A model generated the notes under the pieces. It made no database searches and was not told the DNA's origin. It was given only the letters and a program-made list of their open reading frames with translations. From Xanthocytophaga agilis (GTDB taxonomy: Bacteria; Bacteroidota; Bacteroidia; Cytophagales; 172606-1), in the NCBI RefSeq assembly GCF_030068605.1, contig NZ_JASJOU010000006.1, positions 1 to 64,000 of the forward strand: 64,000 nucleotides of DNA. The letters run 5' to 3'. The position numbers and the translations under genes were made by a program. Positions 38,390 through 48,241 of the stretch are shown here, piece after piece. How positions within the stretch are numbered: position 1 is the first letter of the stretch; each line of letters starts with the position of its first letter.

Positions 38390-38812
38390 TTGTTGGATAG
38401 TATCTGGGAAGAACTAGAGTATCTGGAAAATGTAAATCGGTTGGATGTTATAAAAGAATATGGCTATATAGTCCTTTTTAGAATGATAAAAGTCGGCTAA
38501 GAGTGATCTCTGGAAATATTTTTTCAAATGCTATTAAATATTAAAAGATTTGAGAGCAACATCCTTTTTTTAAGATAAAAGTTATAATAAATGAAAATGA
38601 AGCTCTTATTTGAATAGAAGAAGATAATGGAATAGGACATCTGGATAAAGTATCCTATATGTTTTATAGAGAAAGCGCACAATCAAATGGCTCAGGAATA
38701 GGTTTGTATATAGTAAAAGAAACAATTGAAAGACTACAGGGATCTATACAACTTCAATCTAATATGGTAAAGGGACTATTTTTACTATTAGATTACCCAG
38801 TAACAAAAATAA
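38390..38812 (+). pseudogene. Decayed sensor histidine kinase (C-terminal part)
   Basis: Conceptual translation shows a histidine-kinase C-terminus broken across frames. One frame gives LLDSIWEELEYLENVNRLDV. A second, beginning near 38476, gives NDKSRLRVISGNIFSNAIKY (N box), then IEEDNGIGHLDKVSYMFY (G1) and SNGSGIGLYIVKETIERL (G2). Four stop codons interrupt the second frame and a frameshift separates it from the first. The sensor part and the phospho-accepting histidine are missing. Clearly a relic; the short frame 38659-38865 is its last open piece. Confidence 0.85.
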
Positions 38813-39469
38813 TTAACCTCTTCCCTCCCACTCAGTATAAAATTGCTCCAGGAACTGTTCCATAAACAAGTGTCTTTTTTGGGCAAGCTGTTTTCCTGTA
38901 ACTGTATTCATACGATCTTTTAAAAGGAGTAGTTTTTCATAAAAATGATTTATAGTTGGAGCTGCACTCTTTTTATACTCTTCCTTTGACATTTGAAGGT
39001 TAGGCGTAATCTGAGGATTGTATAGTTCTCTATTTTTAAAGCCACCATAATTAAATGCTCTAGCTATGCCAATAGCGCCAATAGCATCAAGTCGGTCCGC
39101 ATCTTGTACTACAGCCAGCTCAGTGGAATGAAATAATGTAGTGAAATTCCCTCCTTTAAAAGATATGTTACGGATAATCTTAACTACATGATCAATAATA
39201 CTTTGATCTAAAGAAAGCGTTTTTAAAAAGAGTGCAGCTTTTCGAGGTCCAATCTCTTCATCCCCATCATGAAATTTAGCGTCTGCAATATCATGGAGAA
39301 GTGCAGCTAGTTCAACTACCAGACTATTAACAGATTCTGTTTGAGAAATAAGCTTTGCATTATTCCATACACGTTCAATATGCCACCAATCATGTCCTCC
39401 TTCGGCATTAGCAAGCTCTTTTTTTACATAGATGATAGTAGTCTCTATAATAAGTTGATTATTCTGCAT
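38813..39469 (-). CDS. HD-domain phosphohydrolase
   Basis: A 218-residue HD-superfamily metal-dependent phosphohydrolase of the YedJ-like type. Metal-ligand motifs are GHDWWHIERVWNNA (first His), ALLHDIADAKF (HD pair) and DADRLDAIGAIGIAR (final Asp). The natural substrate of these proteins is uncertain; nucleotides are likely. CAAAAATA at 39489-39496, which is TATTTTTG on the minus strand, lies 20 bp before the start as a probable -7. Its 3' end touches the decayed histidine kinase. Confidence 0.92.
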   Translation of the reverse strand: MQNNQLIIETTIIYVKKELANAEGGHDWWHIERVWNNAKLISQTESVNSLVVELAALLHDIADAKFHDGDEEIGPRKAALFLKTLSLDQSIIDHVVKIIRNISFKGGNFTTLFHSTELAVVQDADRLDAIGAIGIARAFNYGGFKNRELYNPQITPNLQMSKEEYKKSAAPTINHFYEKLLLLKDRMNTVTGKQLAQKRHLFMEQFLEQFYTEWEGRG

Positions 39470-39526
39470 TTCTATCTAATTTAGGTTTCAAAAATACATT
39501 CTTTTATCATTTAACGTGAATAAATT

Positions 39527-40294
39527 ATGCCGCCACGTCCCTACATACTTGCAGAAACAAATTGGAAAACAGTAAAAGAAACTCCTTATGAAGTAGTGAT
39601 ACTTCCCTGGGGTGCTACAGAAGCACATAATTACCATATGCCCTATGGTACAGATAACTTTCAGTGTGATTATGTTGCCGCTGAATCAGCGCGAGTAGCT
39701 TGGGAGAAAGGTGCCAAGGTTGTAGTTCTACCTACCATACCATTTGGTGTTAATACTGGTCAGCTAGATATAACACTGGATATCAATATGATGCCAAGTA
39801 CACAAATGGCTATTTTGAAGGATGTGATAGACGTTTTAGCTCGGCAGGGTATCCCCAAGCTAGTAATACTAAATGGACATGGAGGTAACAATTTCCAGCA
39901 GATGCTTCGGGAGCTACAAGTACTTTATCCTACAGTATTTTTGTGTACAATTCACTGGTTTAGAGTTATTGATGGACGCAAATATTTTGATGATCCGGGA
40001 GATCATGCTGGTGCCATGGAAACCAGCGCAATGATGCATATAGCACCTGATTGGGTTCTGGATCTTTCAGAAGCAGGAGACGGATCATCGAAACCATTTA
40101 AAATCAAGGGCTTTCAGGAAGGATGGGTTTGGGCACAACGTGAATGGAGTAAGGTAACTGCTGATACAGGTGTTGGAAATCCTTATGAATCTACTCCTGA
40201 AAAAGGAAAGCGATATCTGGAGGCCGCAACAGAAAAAATAGGAAACTTTTTGGTAGAGTTGGCTGCTGCAGATGCAAAAAATATGTATGAATAA
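39527..40294 (+). CDS. Creatininase family protein
   Basis: A 255-residue metal-dependent amidohydrolase of the creatininase fold. Metal ligands lie in WGATEAHNYHMPYGTD, LNGHGGNN and DHAGAMETSAMM. Members hydrolyse creatinine or act in flavin/cofactor-type pathways (FAPy deformylases, MftE); the substrate cannot be assigned here, and no other purine or cofactor gene is adjacent. It is divergent from the HD gene with 57 bp between them. Confidence 0.9.
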   Translation: MPPRPYILAETNWKTVKETPYEVVILPWGATEAHNYHMPYGTDNFQCDYVAAESARVAWEKGAKVVVLPTIPFGVNTGQLDITLDINMMPSTQMAILKDVIDVLARQGIPKLVILNGHGGNNFQQMLRELQVLYPTVFLCTIHWFRVIDGRKYFDDPGDHAGAMETSAMMHIAPDWVLDLSEAGDGSSKPFKIKGFQEGWVWAQREWSKVTADTGVGNPYESTPEKGKRYLEAATEKIGNFLVELAAADAKNMYE

Positions 40295-40307
40295 GTGGAT
40301 ATTAATA

Positions 40308-40332
40308 AACCCCACTGGATATCAGTGGGGTT
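40308..40332. terminator. Hairpin between convergent genes
   Basis: Perfect stem AACCCCACTG/CAGTGGGGTT with a 5-nt loop, without a strong T tract; between the creatininase-type gene and the convergent DUF4468 gene. Confidence 0.55.
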
Positions 40333-40390
40333 AGCGGTTGAAATCTTGGGTTGTAAAGTGGTTTGTTTATATAAATCATTAAATGGATGA

Positions 40391-40984
40391 TTAGTTTCCA
40401 TTTACGCTAAAATTGAATGATAGGTTTTCGTTTAGTAAAGCTTTTTTCAGTGCATCAATATTTTTCTGAATAGACACATCTACCTGTTTACGCATACTTT
40501 CCATATCTTTTTGTTTCCACTCTTTATTTAATTCCTTGTTTTCCACACCACTTACAGTGACAAAACCCAAATCTACAGGATGAGATAATTTAGGATTAGC
40601 TTCATGATAAAAGTTATTAAACTCATACATAAAAATGCCATCCTTTATTAACAGGGTTGCCACATAAACTACCCTTCCATCTGTTGATGCTTTTTTGTTT
40701 GTGTATTCACTGGTAAATGGTACTTCACTACCCATAGAAACCATACCCATCTCCTCACTTATAAAAGAAATCGTGTTTTTGTTACTATTAAGCCAATTTT
40801 GTGCTCTTTCGATAAGTTGAGCTTTACTGACACCTGGAACTTCTATTGTTTCAGAGTAGGCAACTAACCCATTGGATTGTGCCATTTGTAGAGATTGAGC
40901 CCATGAAAAGGAACCACAAAGGAATAAGAATAAACCTACCAGGTTTCTGCAAAAATTTGGGTGGAAGAAAGTATATGCTTTCAT
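40391..40984 (-). CDS. DUF4468 domain protein, secreted
   Basis: I start at ATG 40984 (197 residues), which gives a signal peptide ending at about FSWAQ; the longer frame from 41044 adds 20 residues before it. The mature part resembles the DUF4468 domain (VPGVSKAQLIERAQNWLNSN near its beginning), a TBP-like fold common in Bacteroidota secreted proteins and of unknown function. Single gene. Confidence 0.75.
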   Translation of the reverse strand: MKAYTFFHPNFCRNLVGLFLFLCGSFSWAQSLQMAQSNGLVAYSETIEVPGVSKAQLIERAQNWLNSNKNTISFISEEMGMVSMGSEVPFTSEYTNKKASTDGRVVYVATLLIKDGIFMYEFNNFYHEANPKLSHPVDLGFVTVSGVENKELNKEWKQKDMESMRKQVDVSIQKNIDALKKALLNENLSFNFSVNGN

Positions 40985-41307
40985 ATGGTAAATGAGTAAA
41001 AAACGATTTAGATGTAAGAGTAGTTGCATGTGTTTTGTATACATATATACTTATGCGAAAAAAAAGGTAAACCTTACATGGCAAATAAAAAATAAAAATA
41101 TGTACGTAAAATAATAATATGTTGATTGATAGGTATTTGTGATTTTATGCAATAGATAAAGTACTATAATTCTTACTTGTGTTAGAAAAATGAAAGTCTA
41201 AAAAAAGCAAAATGCAGGGTATACACCTAAAAAAGATAGTATTTTTGAATGCATATTTTTAATAAGATACAACAGGGCATCATTTATCTGCTAACATCAC
41301 AAAAAAA
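40985..41307. other. Intergenic region between divergent genes
   Basis: About 320 bp, very AT-rich. No RNA gene, ORF or clear promoter motif recognised. Confidence 0.45.
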
Positions 41308-42342
41308 ATGGGTCATCAAATCCAAATAGAAAAAAGTATAACTACTTCTCTTACTTCTTTTCTGGAGGTAAATAAATACAGTCAACTTATTGTATTGGTT
41401 GATGAAAATACTAAGAGATACTGTTATCCTTTGGTAAAAGCTACTTTACCTAAGCACACTCTTATTCAGATAAAAAGTGGTGAAGAGCAAAAGCATTTGG
41501 AAACATGTATGATGATCTGGCAGAAAATGACAGATGTTCAATTAGACCGAAAAGCGTTGCTAATCAATCTTGGTGGTGGGGTAATTGGGGATATGGGAGG
41601 ATTTTGTGCGGCAACCTACAAAAGAGGCATCGACTTTATACAGATGCCTACCACATTGCTTTCTCAGGTAGACGCCAGTGTTGGAGGTAAGTTAGGCATT
41701 GATTTTCAGGGTTTGAAAAACCATATTGGGGTTTTTCAAAATCCGAAGGCAGTGTTAATCGCTACTGATTTTCTTCAAACTTTATTGTATGCAGAAGTTC
41801 GTTCTGGCTTTGCGGAAGTGATTAAGCATTGTCTTATTGCAGATAGTCAGATGTGGGATGAAATAAGACGCAAGGATTTGGAAGAACAAAGCTGGAATGA
41901 ATTGGTTAGACATTCTGTGAAGGTGAAAGAGACTATAGTAGAACAGGATCCTACAGAAAAAGGATTGCGGAAGATTCTGAATTTTGGCCATACAATTGGC
42001 CATGCAGTAGAGAGTTATTTTCTGGAAAAACCTAAGCGGAAACTACTTCATGGCGAAGCCATTGCTATTGGAATGATAGCCGAGGCGTATCTATCCTATA
42101 AAAGAAAGCTACTTTCTGAAGAATCGCTCATGCAAATTGAAGAATTTATTTTTTCAATTTATGGGAAAGTAGATATTCAGGAAACTGATATGGAAACAAT
42201 TGCACCGCTAGCATTACAGGACAAAAAAAATGCAGGGGGAAAAATACAGTGTGTATTGTTAAAAGCTATTGGTGAGCCTATCATTGATCAGGCTATTTCC
42301 CTTAAAGATATAAAAGATGGATTGAAATACTATCAAAAATAA
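41308..42342 (+). CDS. aroB: 3-dehydroquinate synthase
   Basis: Second step of the shikimate pathway, NAD-dependent ring closure of DAHP. 344 residues. Family motifs: GGGVIGDMGGFCAATYKRG (NAD site), PTTLLSQVDASVGGKLGID, RSGFAEVIKHCLI, and the metal-binding FGHTIGHAVES and LHGEAIAIGM. Single gene, followed by a bidirectional terminator. Other aro genes are not in the window. Confidence 0.96.
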   Translation: MGHQIQIEKSITTSLTSFLEVNKYSQLIVLVDENTKRYCYPLVKATLPKHTLIQIKSGEEQKHLETCMMIWQKMTDVQLDRKALLINLGGGVIGDMGGFCAATYKRGIDFIQMPTTLLSQVDASVGGKLGIDFQGLKNHIGVFQNPKAVLIATDFLQTLLYAEVRSGFAEVIKHCLIADSQMWDEIRRKDLEEQSWNELVRHSVKVKETIVEQDPTEKGLRKILNFGHTIGHAVESYFLEKPKRKLLHGEAIAIGMIAEAYLSYKRKLLSEESLMQIEEFIFSIYGKVDIQETDMETIAPLALQDKKNAGGKIQCVLLKAIGEPIIDQAISLKDIKDGLKYYQK

Positions 42343-42370
42343 AACCTGATCTAAGTAGATCAGGTTTTGT
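42341..42370. terminator. Bidirectional terminator
   Basis: Perfect stem AAAACCTGATCT/AGATCAGGTTTT between convergent aroB and the E1 beta gene. Confidence 0.88.
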
Positions 42371-42399
42371 GTATAAGTGTTAAGCATTTCTAACTCCTA

Positions 42400-43398
42400 C
42401 TATCGATATAAAACTGAATTAGATGCTTCAATGATTCGCTTGGTACTTGGAAGAATTGCTTCAATTAGGGTTGGTGCATAAGGTAGTGGAAGATCCATAC
42501 TATTTACACGACGAATAGGTGCATCCAGATAATCAAAAGCAAAACGTTGTACATTATAGGCAATCTCTGAAGAGATGGATGCCAATGGCCATGACTCTTC
42601 TACAATAACTAGTCGGTTAGTCTTCTTTACAGAGTTGATAACAGTTTCATAATCAATAGGGCGTACAGTACGTAGATCGATTACTTCTACTGAAATACCT
42701 TGTTTTTCCAGTTCGGCAACAGCGGGCATTACCACACCTCCGGTTTGAGGGTTGTCGCACAACATTTTGCCAAAAGAAACAATAGTAAGATCTTTTCCTT
42801 CTTTTTTAATGTGTGCTTTTCCCAGTGGAATCAAATATTCTTCTTCTGGAACCTCTCCTTTATTTCCGTACATCAATTCTGATTCCATAAATATTACAGG
42901 ATCATTGTCACGGATAGATGACTTTAATAATCCTTTCGCATCATATGGATTAGAAGGAACAACTACTTTCAGACCTGGAGTATTAGCAAACCAGTTTTCA
43001 AAGTTTTGACTATGTTGAGAACTCAACATACCTGCATTTCCAGTAGGTCCACGAAATACAATAGGTACAGAATATTGTCCACCAGACATAGACATCATTT
43101 TTGCCGCACTATTGATAACCTGATCAATTGCAACCAGCGAAAAGTTGAATGTCATAAACTCAATGATAGGACGAAGACCATTTGCTGCTGCTCCTACCCC
43201 AATACCTGCAAAGCCTAATTCAGCAATGGGGGTATCAATCACACGTTTTGCACCAAATTCGTCCAGCATACCTTGGCTTACTTTGTAAGCACCATTATAT
43301 TCTGCAACTTCTTCTCCCATCAAAAACACGTTGGGATCGCGGCGCATTTCTTCAGACATGGCCTCGCGCAAGGCTTCGCGGAATGCAATTTCTCTCAT
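42400..43398 (-). CDS. pdhB: Pyruvate dehydrogenase E1 component, beta subunit
   Basis: The beta half of the heterotetrameric E1 of the pyruvate dehydrogenase complex, 332 residues. Motifs: REALREAMSEEMRRDPNVF, GEEVAEYNGAYKVSQGM, DTPIAELGFAGIGVGAA and GPTGNAGMLSSQHSQ. The sequence best fits pyruvate rather than branched-chain E1, but the two are close. The alpha subunit, E2 and E3 are not adjacent, so the complex is encoded at dispersed sites. Confidence 0.92.
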   Translation of the reverse strand: MREIAFREALREAMSEEMRRDPNVFLMGEEVAEYNGAYKVSQGMLDEFGAKRVIDTPIAELGFAGIGVGAAANGLRPIIEFMTFNFSLVAIDQVINSAAKMMSMSGGQYSVPIVFRGPTGNAGMLSSQHSQNFENWFANTPGLKVVVPSNPYDAKGLLKSSIRDNDPVIFMESELMYGNKGEVPEEEYLIPLGKAHIKKEGKDLTIVSFGKMLCDNPQTGGVVMPAVAELEKQGISVEVIDLRTVRPIDYETVINSVKKTNRLVIVEESWPLASISSEIAYNVQRFAFDYLDAPIRRVNSMDLPLPYAPTLIEAILPSTKRIIEASNSVLYR

Positions 43399-43876
43399 TG
43401 TATGATTTTGAGTTATTCGTTATCTGTTAGTTGGTCATTGGTATACCTTAGAAGGAGAACCAATAGAATAAATGCATTTAGAAGGCAACAAAATTAGACA
43501 GAAACCAGTAATTAGCAAACTGTTTTTATAATGTACCTGTGATACAATAAAATTCTCTGTAAGTAGAGAGCACAAATCGATAAAGGGAGTAACTATAATT
43601 ATTTAGCAGACGAATAAAAACAACTGATATACAGGAAGATTATCAATTGCCTGAGCAGATATGGAAAATTTCACCAGGCTATTTCTAAAAGGTATTTCAT
43701 TGTAAAAACTTTGATGGAAATACAGACTTTACTATTATGCTGATTGTATCAGGATTTTTCCTGAAAATAAGGATTAGGTAAGGTTGTTTTAGTCATTGGT
43801 GTGTCAAAAAAATAGTATATTTCATGCCATAAAATCTTGTTTATATACTGGCATTATACCAGTCTAGTAATACGAT
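43399..43876. other. Intergenic region between divergent genes
   Basis: 478 bp between the E1 beta gene and the SWIM-protein gene. AT-rich; no ORF, RNA or terminator recognised. Confidence 0.45.
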
Positions 43877-45223
43877 ATGAATCAGCTAACGGAAGAACAA
43901 ATTGCTCAGTTATCGCCGGACACAGCTTCTTTGGCTGCTGGAAAAGGACTTGCCGGTACATCCAAATGGGTTTCTTTTGCTTATAATGAACGGGTATTAT
44001 GGGGTGAAATCAAAGGAAGTGGCAGTACCCCTTATCGCAGCCAGATTGATCTTACAAATACTGCATTTAAATGCAGTTGCCCTAGTCGTAAGTTTCCCTG
44101 CAAACATGGACTAGGTCTATACCTGATGTTTACCCGAAATTTTGCAGATTTTACCAAGACTGAAAATGAGCCTGTCTGGGTAAAAGAGTGGATGGATAAA
44201 CGAGCATCCAAGCCTGCTACTACAGAACCTAAACCTGAAGCAGATGTTGAAACAGTTGCTAAACAGGCTAAAGCAAAAGAAAAAAGGCAAAATAAACGAT
44301 TGGAAGAAATTGCTGGTGGGGTTGCAGAGTTGGATCTATGGGTAAAGGATTTGCTACGTGGAGGTTTGTTAGCATTTCCTGAAAAGGGGCCACAGTTCTG
44401 GAAAAAAACGGCAGCCCGGATGGTTGATGCGAAAGCACCAGGATTGGGAAATATGGTCAAAGAATTTCAGGAGATTAATTATTTTTCTGGAAATACCTGG
44501 CAAGGAGAAGCACTACAGCAGGCTACCAAAATATTCATGCTGTTAGAAGGTGTAAAAAATATAGATGCTTTACCTACTTTGGTGCAGGAAGATGTAAAAA
44601 GTTTGATTGGCATTTCTCGTAATCAGAAGGAGCTTTTAGAAGATGCTGCTGCTGAGAAAATTAAAGATATCTGGCTGGTATTAGGCCGACAGCGTGAAGT
44701 AAATGACGAAGACCTAACCATTCAACGCGATTGGCTATATGGTACACAATCCAAACGATTTGCCCTGATTCTAAATTTTGCCTATCGAAGTGCTCCTATT
44801 CAGAATTTGGTAGTGCCGGGTACTGCTACTCAAGCTGAACTGGTTTTTTATCCTGGTAATTATCCTTTGAGAGCAGCTATTAAAATGGTGGGCTCCAACT
44901 CTACACAATTTTCCATTCCTGAAATGTTTGGCAACTGGGATGCAGTTCAGGAATATTACACACAAATTTTGAGCAAGTTTCCCTGGGCTGACAATATTCC
45001 TTTATTTGTAAAGGATTTACTTCCTGTAACACATGCTTCAAAATGGCATCTGAGAGATTCCGATGGATATATTATGCCATTGCCAGCTGACTTTGATATT
45101 CAAAAGCTATATCAGATTCTGGCTATCTCAGGTGGGGCATCTGTGCACATGTCTTTTCTTCGGCAGAAAGATACGGTTGTACCATTAGGGGTTTGGGTAG
45201 ATGGCAAATACAAACTGATCTAA
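43877..45223 (+). CDS. SWIM zinc finger family protein
   Basis: 448 residues. The SWIM zinc finger is near the N-terminus: C66-x-C68, C75-x-H77 (KCSCPSRKFPCKHG). A Lys/Glu-rich linker (~120-145) and a long alpha/beta C-terminal part follow. SWIM fingers bind nucleic acid or protein. In many bacteria such genes adjoin DUF5691, a MoxR ATPase and VWA genes; here the DUF5691 gene is the second gene downstream, but the ATPase and VWA genes are absent from the window. Confidence 0.9.
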   Translation: MNQLTEEQIAQLSPDTASLAAGKGLAGTSKWVSFAYNERVLWGEIKGSGSTPYRSQIDLTNTAFKCSCPSRKFPCKHGLGLYLMFTRNFADFTKTENEPVWVKEWMDKRASKPATTEPKPEADVETVAKQAKAKEKRQNKRLEEIAGGVAELDLWVKDLLRGGLLAFPEKGPQFWKKTAARMVDAKAPGLGNMVKEFQEINYFSGNTWQGEALQQATKIFMLLEGVKNIDALPTLVQEDVKSLIGISRNQKELLEDAAAEKIKDIWLVLGRQREVNDEDLTIQRDWLYGTQSKRFALILNFAYRSAPIQNLVVPGTATQAELVFYPGNYPLRAAIKMVGSNSTQFSIPEMFGNWDAVQEYYTQILSKFPWADNIPLFVKDLLPVTHASKWHLRDSDGYIMPLPADFDIQKLYQILAISGGASVHMSFLRQKDTVVPLGVWVDGKYKLI

Positions 45224-45460
45224 TAAACTTTTCTTTAGTGAACTTTATCAGCTATGATATTAAATCCATATAATGTTAATGAGCAATAAAGAAAAAAGGC
45301 AAACAGTATCTTAATTGCCTGAATTCATATAATGAATATATATATGAAAAGAGTCCGAAGCTACTCTCCTTTGCGGATATTCCTGCCATCATTTATTTGG
45401 CGACAATAGAATGTCTACCTGAAAATAAGCTATAGGAAGTTGCTGTCTAACCAGAAAAGA

Positions 45461-45952
45461 ATGAATTTATATAGGCGAATAAAGAGATTGTTACTCATTG
45501 AAAAAGAGTTTACTGCTGCATTGGGTGAGTATGGGATTCTGGATATTAACTTACAATCAGATGATTATGTAAAGATTATAGATACTACTTTGTTAAATGG
45601 GTATCGTCATGAGGCGAAGGATAAATATGATCCGGTCTTCCTGAATAACACAGATCAGATAAAAGCTGAGATCGGAACTAGCTTTGGAATCAGCTTTTAT
45701 TTCCTGGTAAATAATTCTCACAGAGAGGTCGATATTGAAGTAACTTTGCGTATTCTCCATCCTGAAATGAAAAATTCGCTTACCCGAATGAGTGCAACAA
45801 GTCAAACAGATACATTCATCTATACTACGCCTTATTATCAATACATGCATGTAACATTTGAACATGAGTATGAGTTGGTAAAAGGACAATGGACTTTTCA
45901 GGTATGGAAAACTAGTGAACTAGTAATTGAGAAAATATTTGAGATAATATAA
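45461..45952 (+). CDS. DUF3859-like protein
   Basis: A 163-residue protein (ATG 45461; a TTG 21 bases upstream would add seven residues). The segment IKAEIGTSFGISFYFL and the end QWTFQVWKTSELVIEKIFEI fit the pattern of DUF3859, a small beta-rich family of unknown function; recognition is by eye. It lies between the SWIM and DUF5691 genes on the same strand, 41 bp before the latter, so a link with that system is possible. Confidence 0.65.
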   Translation: MNLYRRIKRLLLIEKEFTAALGEYGILDINLQSDDYVKIIDTTLLNGYRHEAKDKYDPVFLNNTDQIKAEIGTSFGISFYFLVNNSHREVDIEVTLRILHPEMKNSLTRMSATSQTDTFIYTTPYYQYMHVTFEHEYELVKGQWTFQVWKTSELVIEKIFEII

Positions 45953-45993
45953 TCTCCTTAGGGGATATCTCTAAAGACTTAAAAAATAGCTAT

Positions 45994-47637
45994 ATGGCCG
46001 ATTTCTGGAACGATCTGGTAAATACTGCTTTGTTAGGAACAGACAAGCAGACATTTGATGAAAATCTCTTACCAGAAACAATAAAAAACAGTTTATCACA
46101 AATTGATAAGAAGGATAAAGAGGCTTTATTTTATAAGGTAGCTGCACTAGCCTCTTTCTATAGAAAGGCAGGTAATATGCCTGAAAAGTTGGAAGTTACT
46201 GTTGGTCTGCCTGCAGAAACGGAAGTTTTTTCCTATGCTTCTACTCCTGCAATTTCATTATTACGGAAGATATTATCATATGATAGTGGAAATCAGGCTT
46301 TAGTAGAAAAATGGTTAGATGAGGCTATTCGTAAATCATGGATTATCACACCTGATTTATTGTTAGTAATGTTAAATCTGGGGTTGGATAAAAAATACAA
46401 GCATTTGCAAACGAAGATCCGGCAGATTGCAGGTAAGCGGGGATTGTGGATGACTCAGTTTAATTCAGAGTGGAATTACCTGAAAGAAACAAACTATCTT
46501 CTTTTATGGGAAGAAGGGAAAGCAACAGAGAGAAAAACTGCTCTTGAAGAAATTCGGAAAATTAATCCAGCACAGGCACGTGAGCTTTTGGAAAAGTCCT
46601 GGGTACAAGAAACTGCTAAGACAAAGCTGGAGTTGATTGCTGTACTGAAAAATCAGTTGAGTTCAGATGATGAACCTTTTCTGCAGCAAGTATTCGATGA
46701 AATACAAACTGTACGCCAAAAGAAAAAAGACGCTACACCTGATCTACTTAAGCAAGTAGTTGAGTTGTTACTAAGCCTGCCTGAATCGAAGCTAAGCCAG
46801 GAAATCTGGGAAAAAGCGAAACGTTATGTTTATAAGAAAACAGACAAAAAATTGTTGGGACTGGTTTCTGCTGAAAACATAGCTGTAGCCATTCCTGAAA
46901 AAGGAGACGATTTTTTGTGTAAGGAAACTATGTGGGAACGGCTAGGTATTCTGGAAGAAAGCCACAATAAAAATGTGTATGTGGATGTTGAAGGATGGTT
47001 GTATGAAATAATTTCACGTATTCCTCCTCAACTATGGGAACAACATCTGTCAGCCTCTCCTGTCCAGATAATGGAAGCATTTAATAAAGGAGATGGTTTT
47101 ACTAAAAAGAAAGATAAAGCAAAAGAGGATACAATTGCCTTATATACTGTAGCATTGGCGCAGGCAGCATATTATCATAACAATAGTACCTGGGCTAGAA
47201 GCTGGTTAGAATATTATAAAGATGTTTATACTATTCAGCAAACTCATGTGAGTTATTTACTGGGTTATCTATCAGATGCCGAACTGGAAGAGTTTTATCT
47301 CAAACACATAGACTTATCCAATACTGCTACTGACTCACAACGATTGCGAGAAGAGTTACTTAAAAGGAAAGAACATCAGTGGTCATTTGCATTCACACAG
47401 TATGTAGTGAAAGCTATGTGTAGTGATCTTACTTCCTATAATTATGGAAATACAGTGTCTTTTCTGATAGAGTCAATACTACATATGCACCCTGACATTG
47501 TAAAAGAGAATATCTCCGATTATATGTCTGCCAATGCACCTGGCTGGGTAAGAAGCCAATATGATAAAACGATTGTATTCCCATTACAGGAGATGATGGG
47601 TCTCCGAATGGAATTGAATAAGGTATTTGAAGGGTGA
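45994..47637 (+). CDS. DUF5691 family protein
   Basis: 547 residues, mainly helical, HEAT-repeat-like (for example ARELLEKSWVQETAKTKLELI). The N-terminus (FWNDLVNTALLGTDKQ) is the family hallmark. DUF5691 proteins accompany SWIM-finger proteins and MoxR/VWA modules in many phyla; their function is not established. The next gene starts 15 bp downstream and is probably co-transcribed. Confidence 0.82.
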   Translation: MADFWNDLVNTALLGTDKQTFDENLLPETIKNSLSQIDKKDKEALFYKVAALASFYRKAGNMPEKLEVTVGLPAETEVFSYASTPAISLLRKILSYDSGNQALVEKWLDEAIRKSWIITPDLLLVMLNLGLDKKYKHLQTKIRQIAGKRGLWMTQFNSEWNYLKETNYLLLWEEGKATERKTALEEIRKINPAQARELLEKSWVQETAKTKLELIAVLKNQLSSDDEPFLQQVFDEIQTVRQKKKDATPDLLKQVVELLLSLPESKLSQEIWEKAKRYVYKKTDKKLLGLVSAENIAVAIPEKGDDFLCKETMWERLGILEESHNKNVYVDVEGWLYEIISRIPPQLWEQHLSASPVQIMEAFNKGDGFTKKKDKAKEDTIALYTVALAQAAYYHNNSTWARSWLEYYKDVYTIQQTHVSYLLGYLSDAELEEFYLKHIDLSNTATDSQRLREELLKRKEHQWSFAFTQYVVKAMCSDLTSYNYGNTVSFLIESILHMHPDIVKENISDYMSANAPGWVRSQYDKTIVFPLQEMMGLRMELNKVFEG

Positions 47638-47652
47638 AAAATTATCATTACA

Positions 47653-48189
47653 ATGGGGATATCTATAAGTATCGATGCTGATCCAAACTGGGATTATACA
47701 GAAGACTGTGGATCAAATCTTCAATTATCTACATACTGGTTGGTATTAACCCGAAATTATCGTGATTATGAAGATTCGGTGTTTCGACAGATACAGGATA
47801 TTCTTAAGATAAACCTTAAACCTTTTTCGTATCATCTCATGTATTCCGAAATTGCAGAAATGGAAGAAGATGATGATTTTGATGGCTATGAGGCACATGC
47901 AGAAGAATTCAAATATAGAAAGGAACAGAAGGTATATATAAAGAAATGTATGCAAAATCCAGAAAAGGTTTTGAAGGTTGCTGAAAGATTTCAGAAAAAA
48001 ATCATTAATAATCCAGACTTTATCAAGAGTATTGATTGGTACTATGCTATAGAAAAAGAAAATAAAGATATGTATATAGAGTATTTGACAGGAGATCAGT
48101 TTCTGTTAGATATTGCAAACATCATGGAGAGTTTACAGTGTTATTATGATAAAGGTATTGGAAAGGTTTTTTTTCGCGTTAGCACATAA
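47653..48189 (+). CDS. Uncharacterised protein
   Basis: 178 residues, soluble, not recognised. It has an acidic middle (MEEDDDFDGYEAHAEEF) and an overall alpha/beta look. It follows the DUF5691 gene by 15 bp and is probably part of the same transcript, which is the only hint of its role. Confidence 0.7.
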   Translation: MGISISIDADPNWDYTEDCGSNLQLSTYWLVLTRNYRDYEDSVFRQIQDILKINLKPFSYHLMYSEIAEMEEDDDFDGYEAHAEEFKYRKEQKVYIKKCMQNPEKVLKVAERFQKKIINNPDFIKSIDWYYAIEKENKDMYIEYLTGDQFLLDIANIMESLQCYYDKGIGKVFFRVST

Positions 48190-48241
48190 GCTTTAGAAAA
48201 TGCTCAATAAGAGTAAAATATAGACTACTACAACCTAAAAG

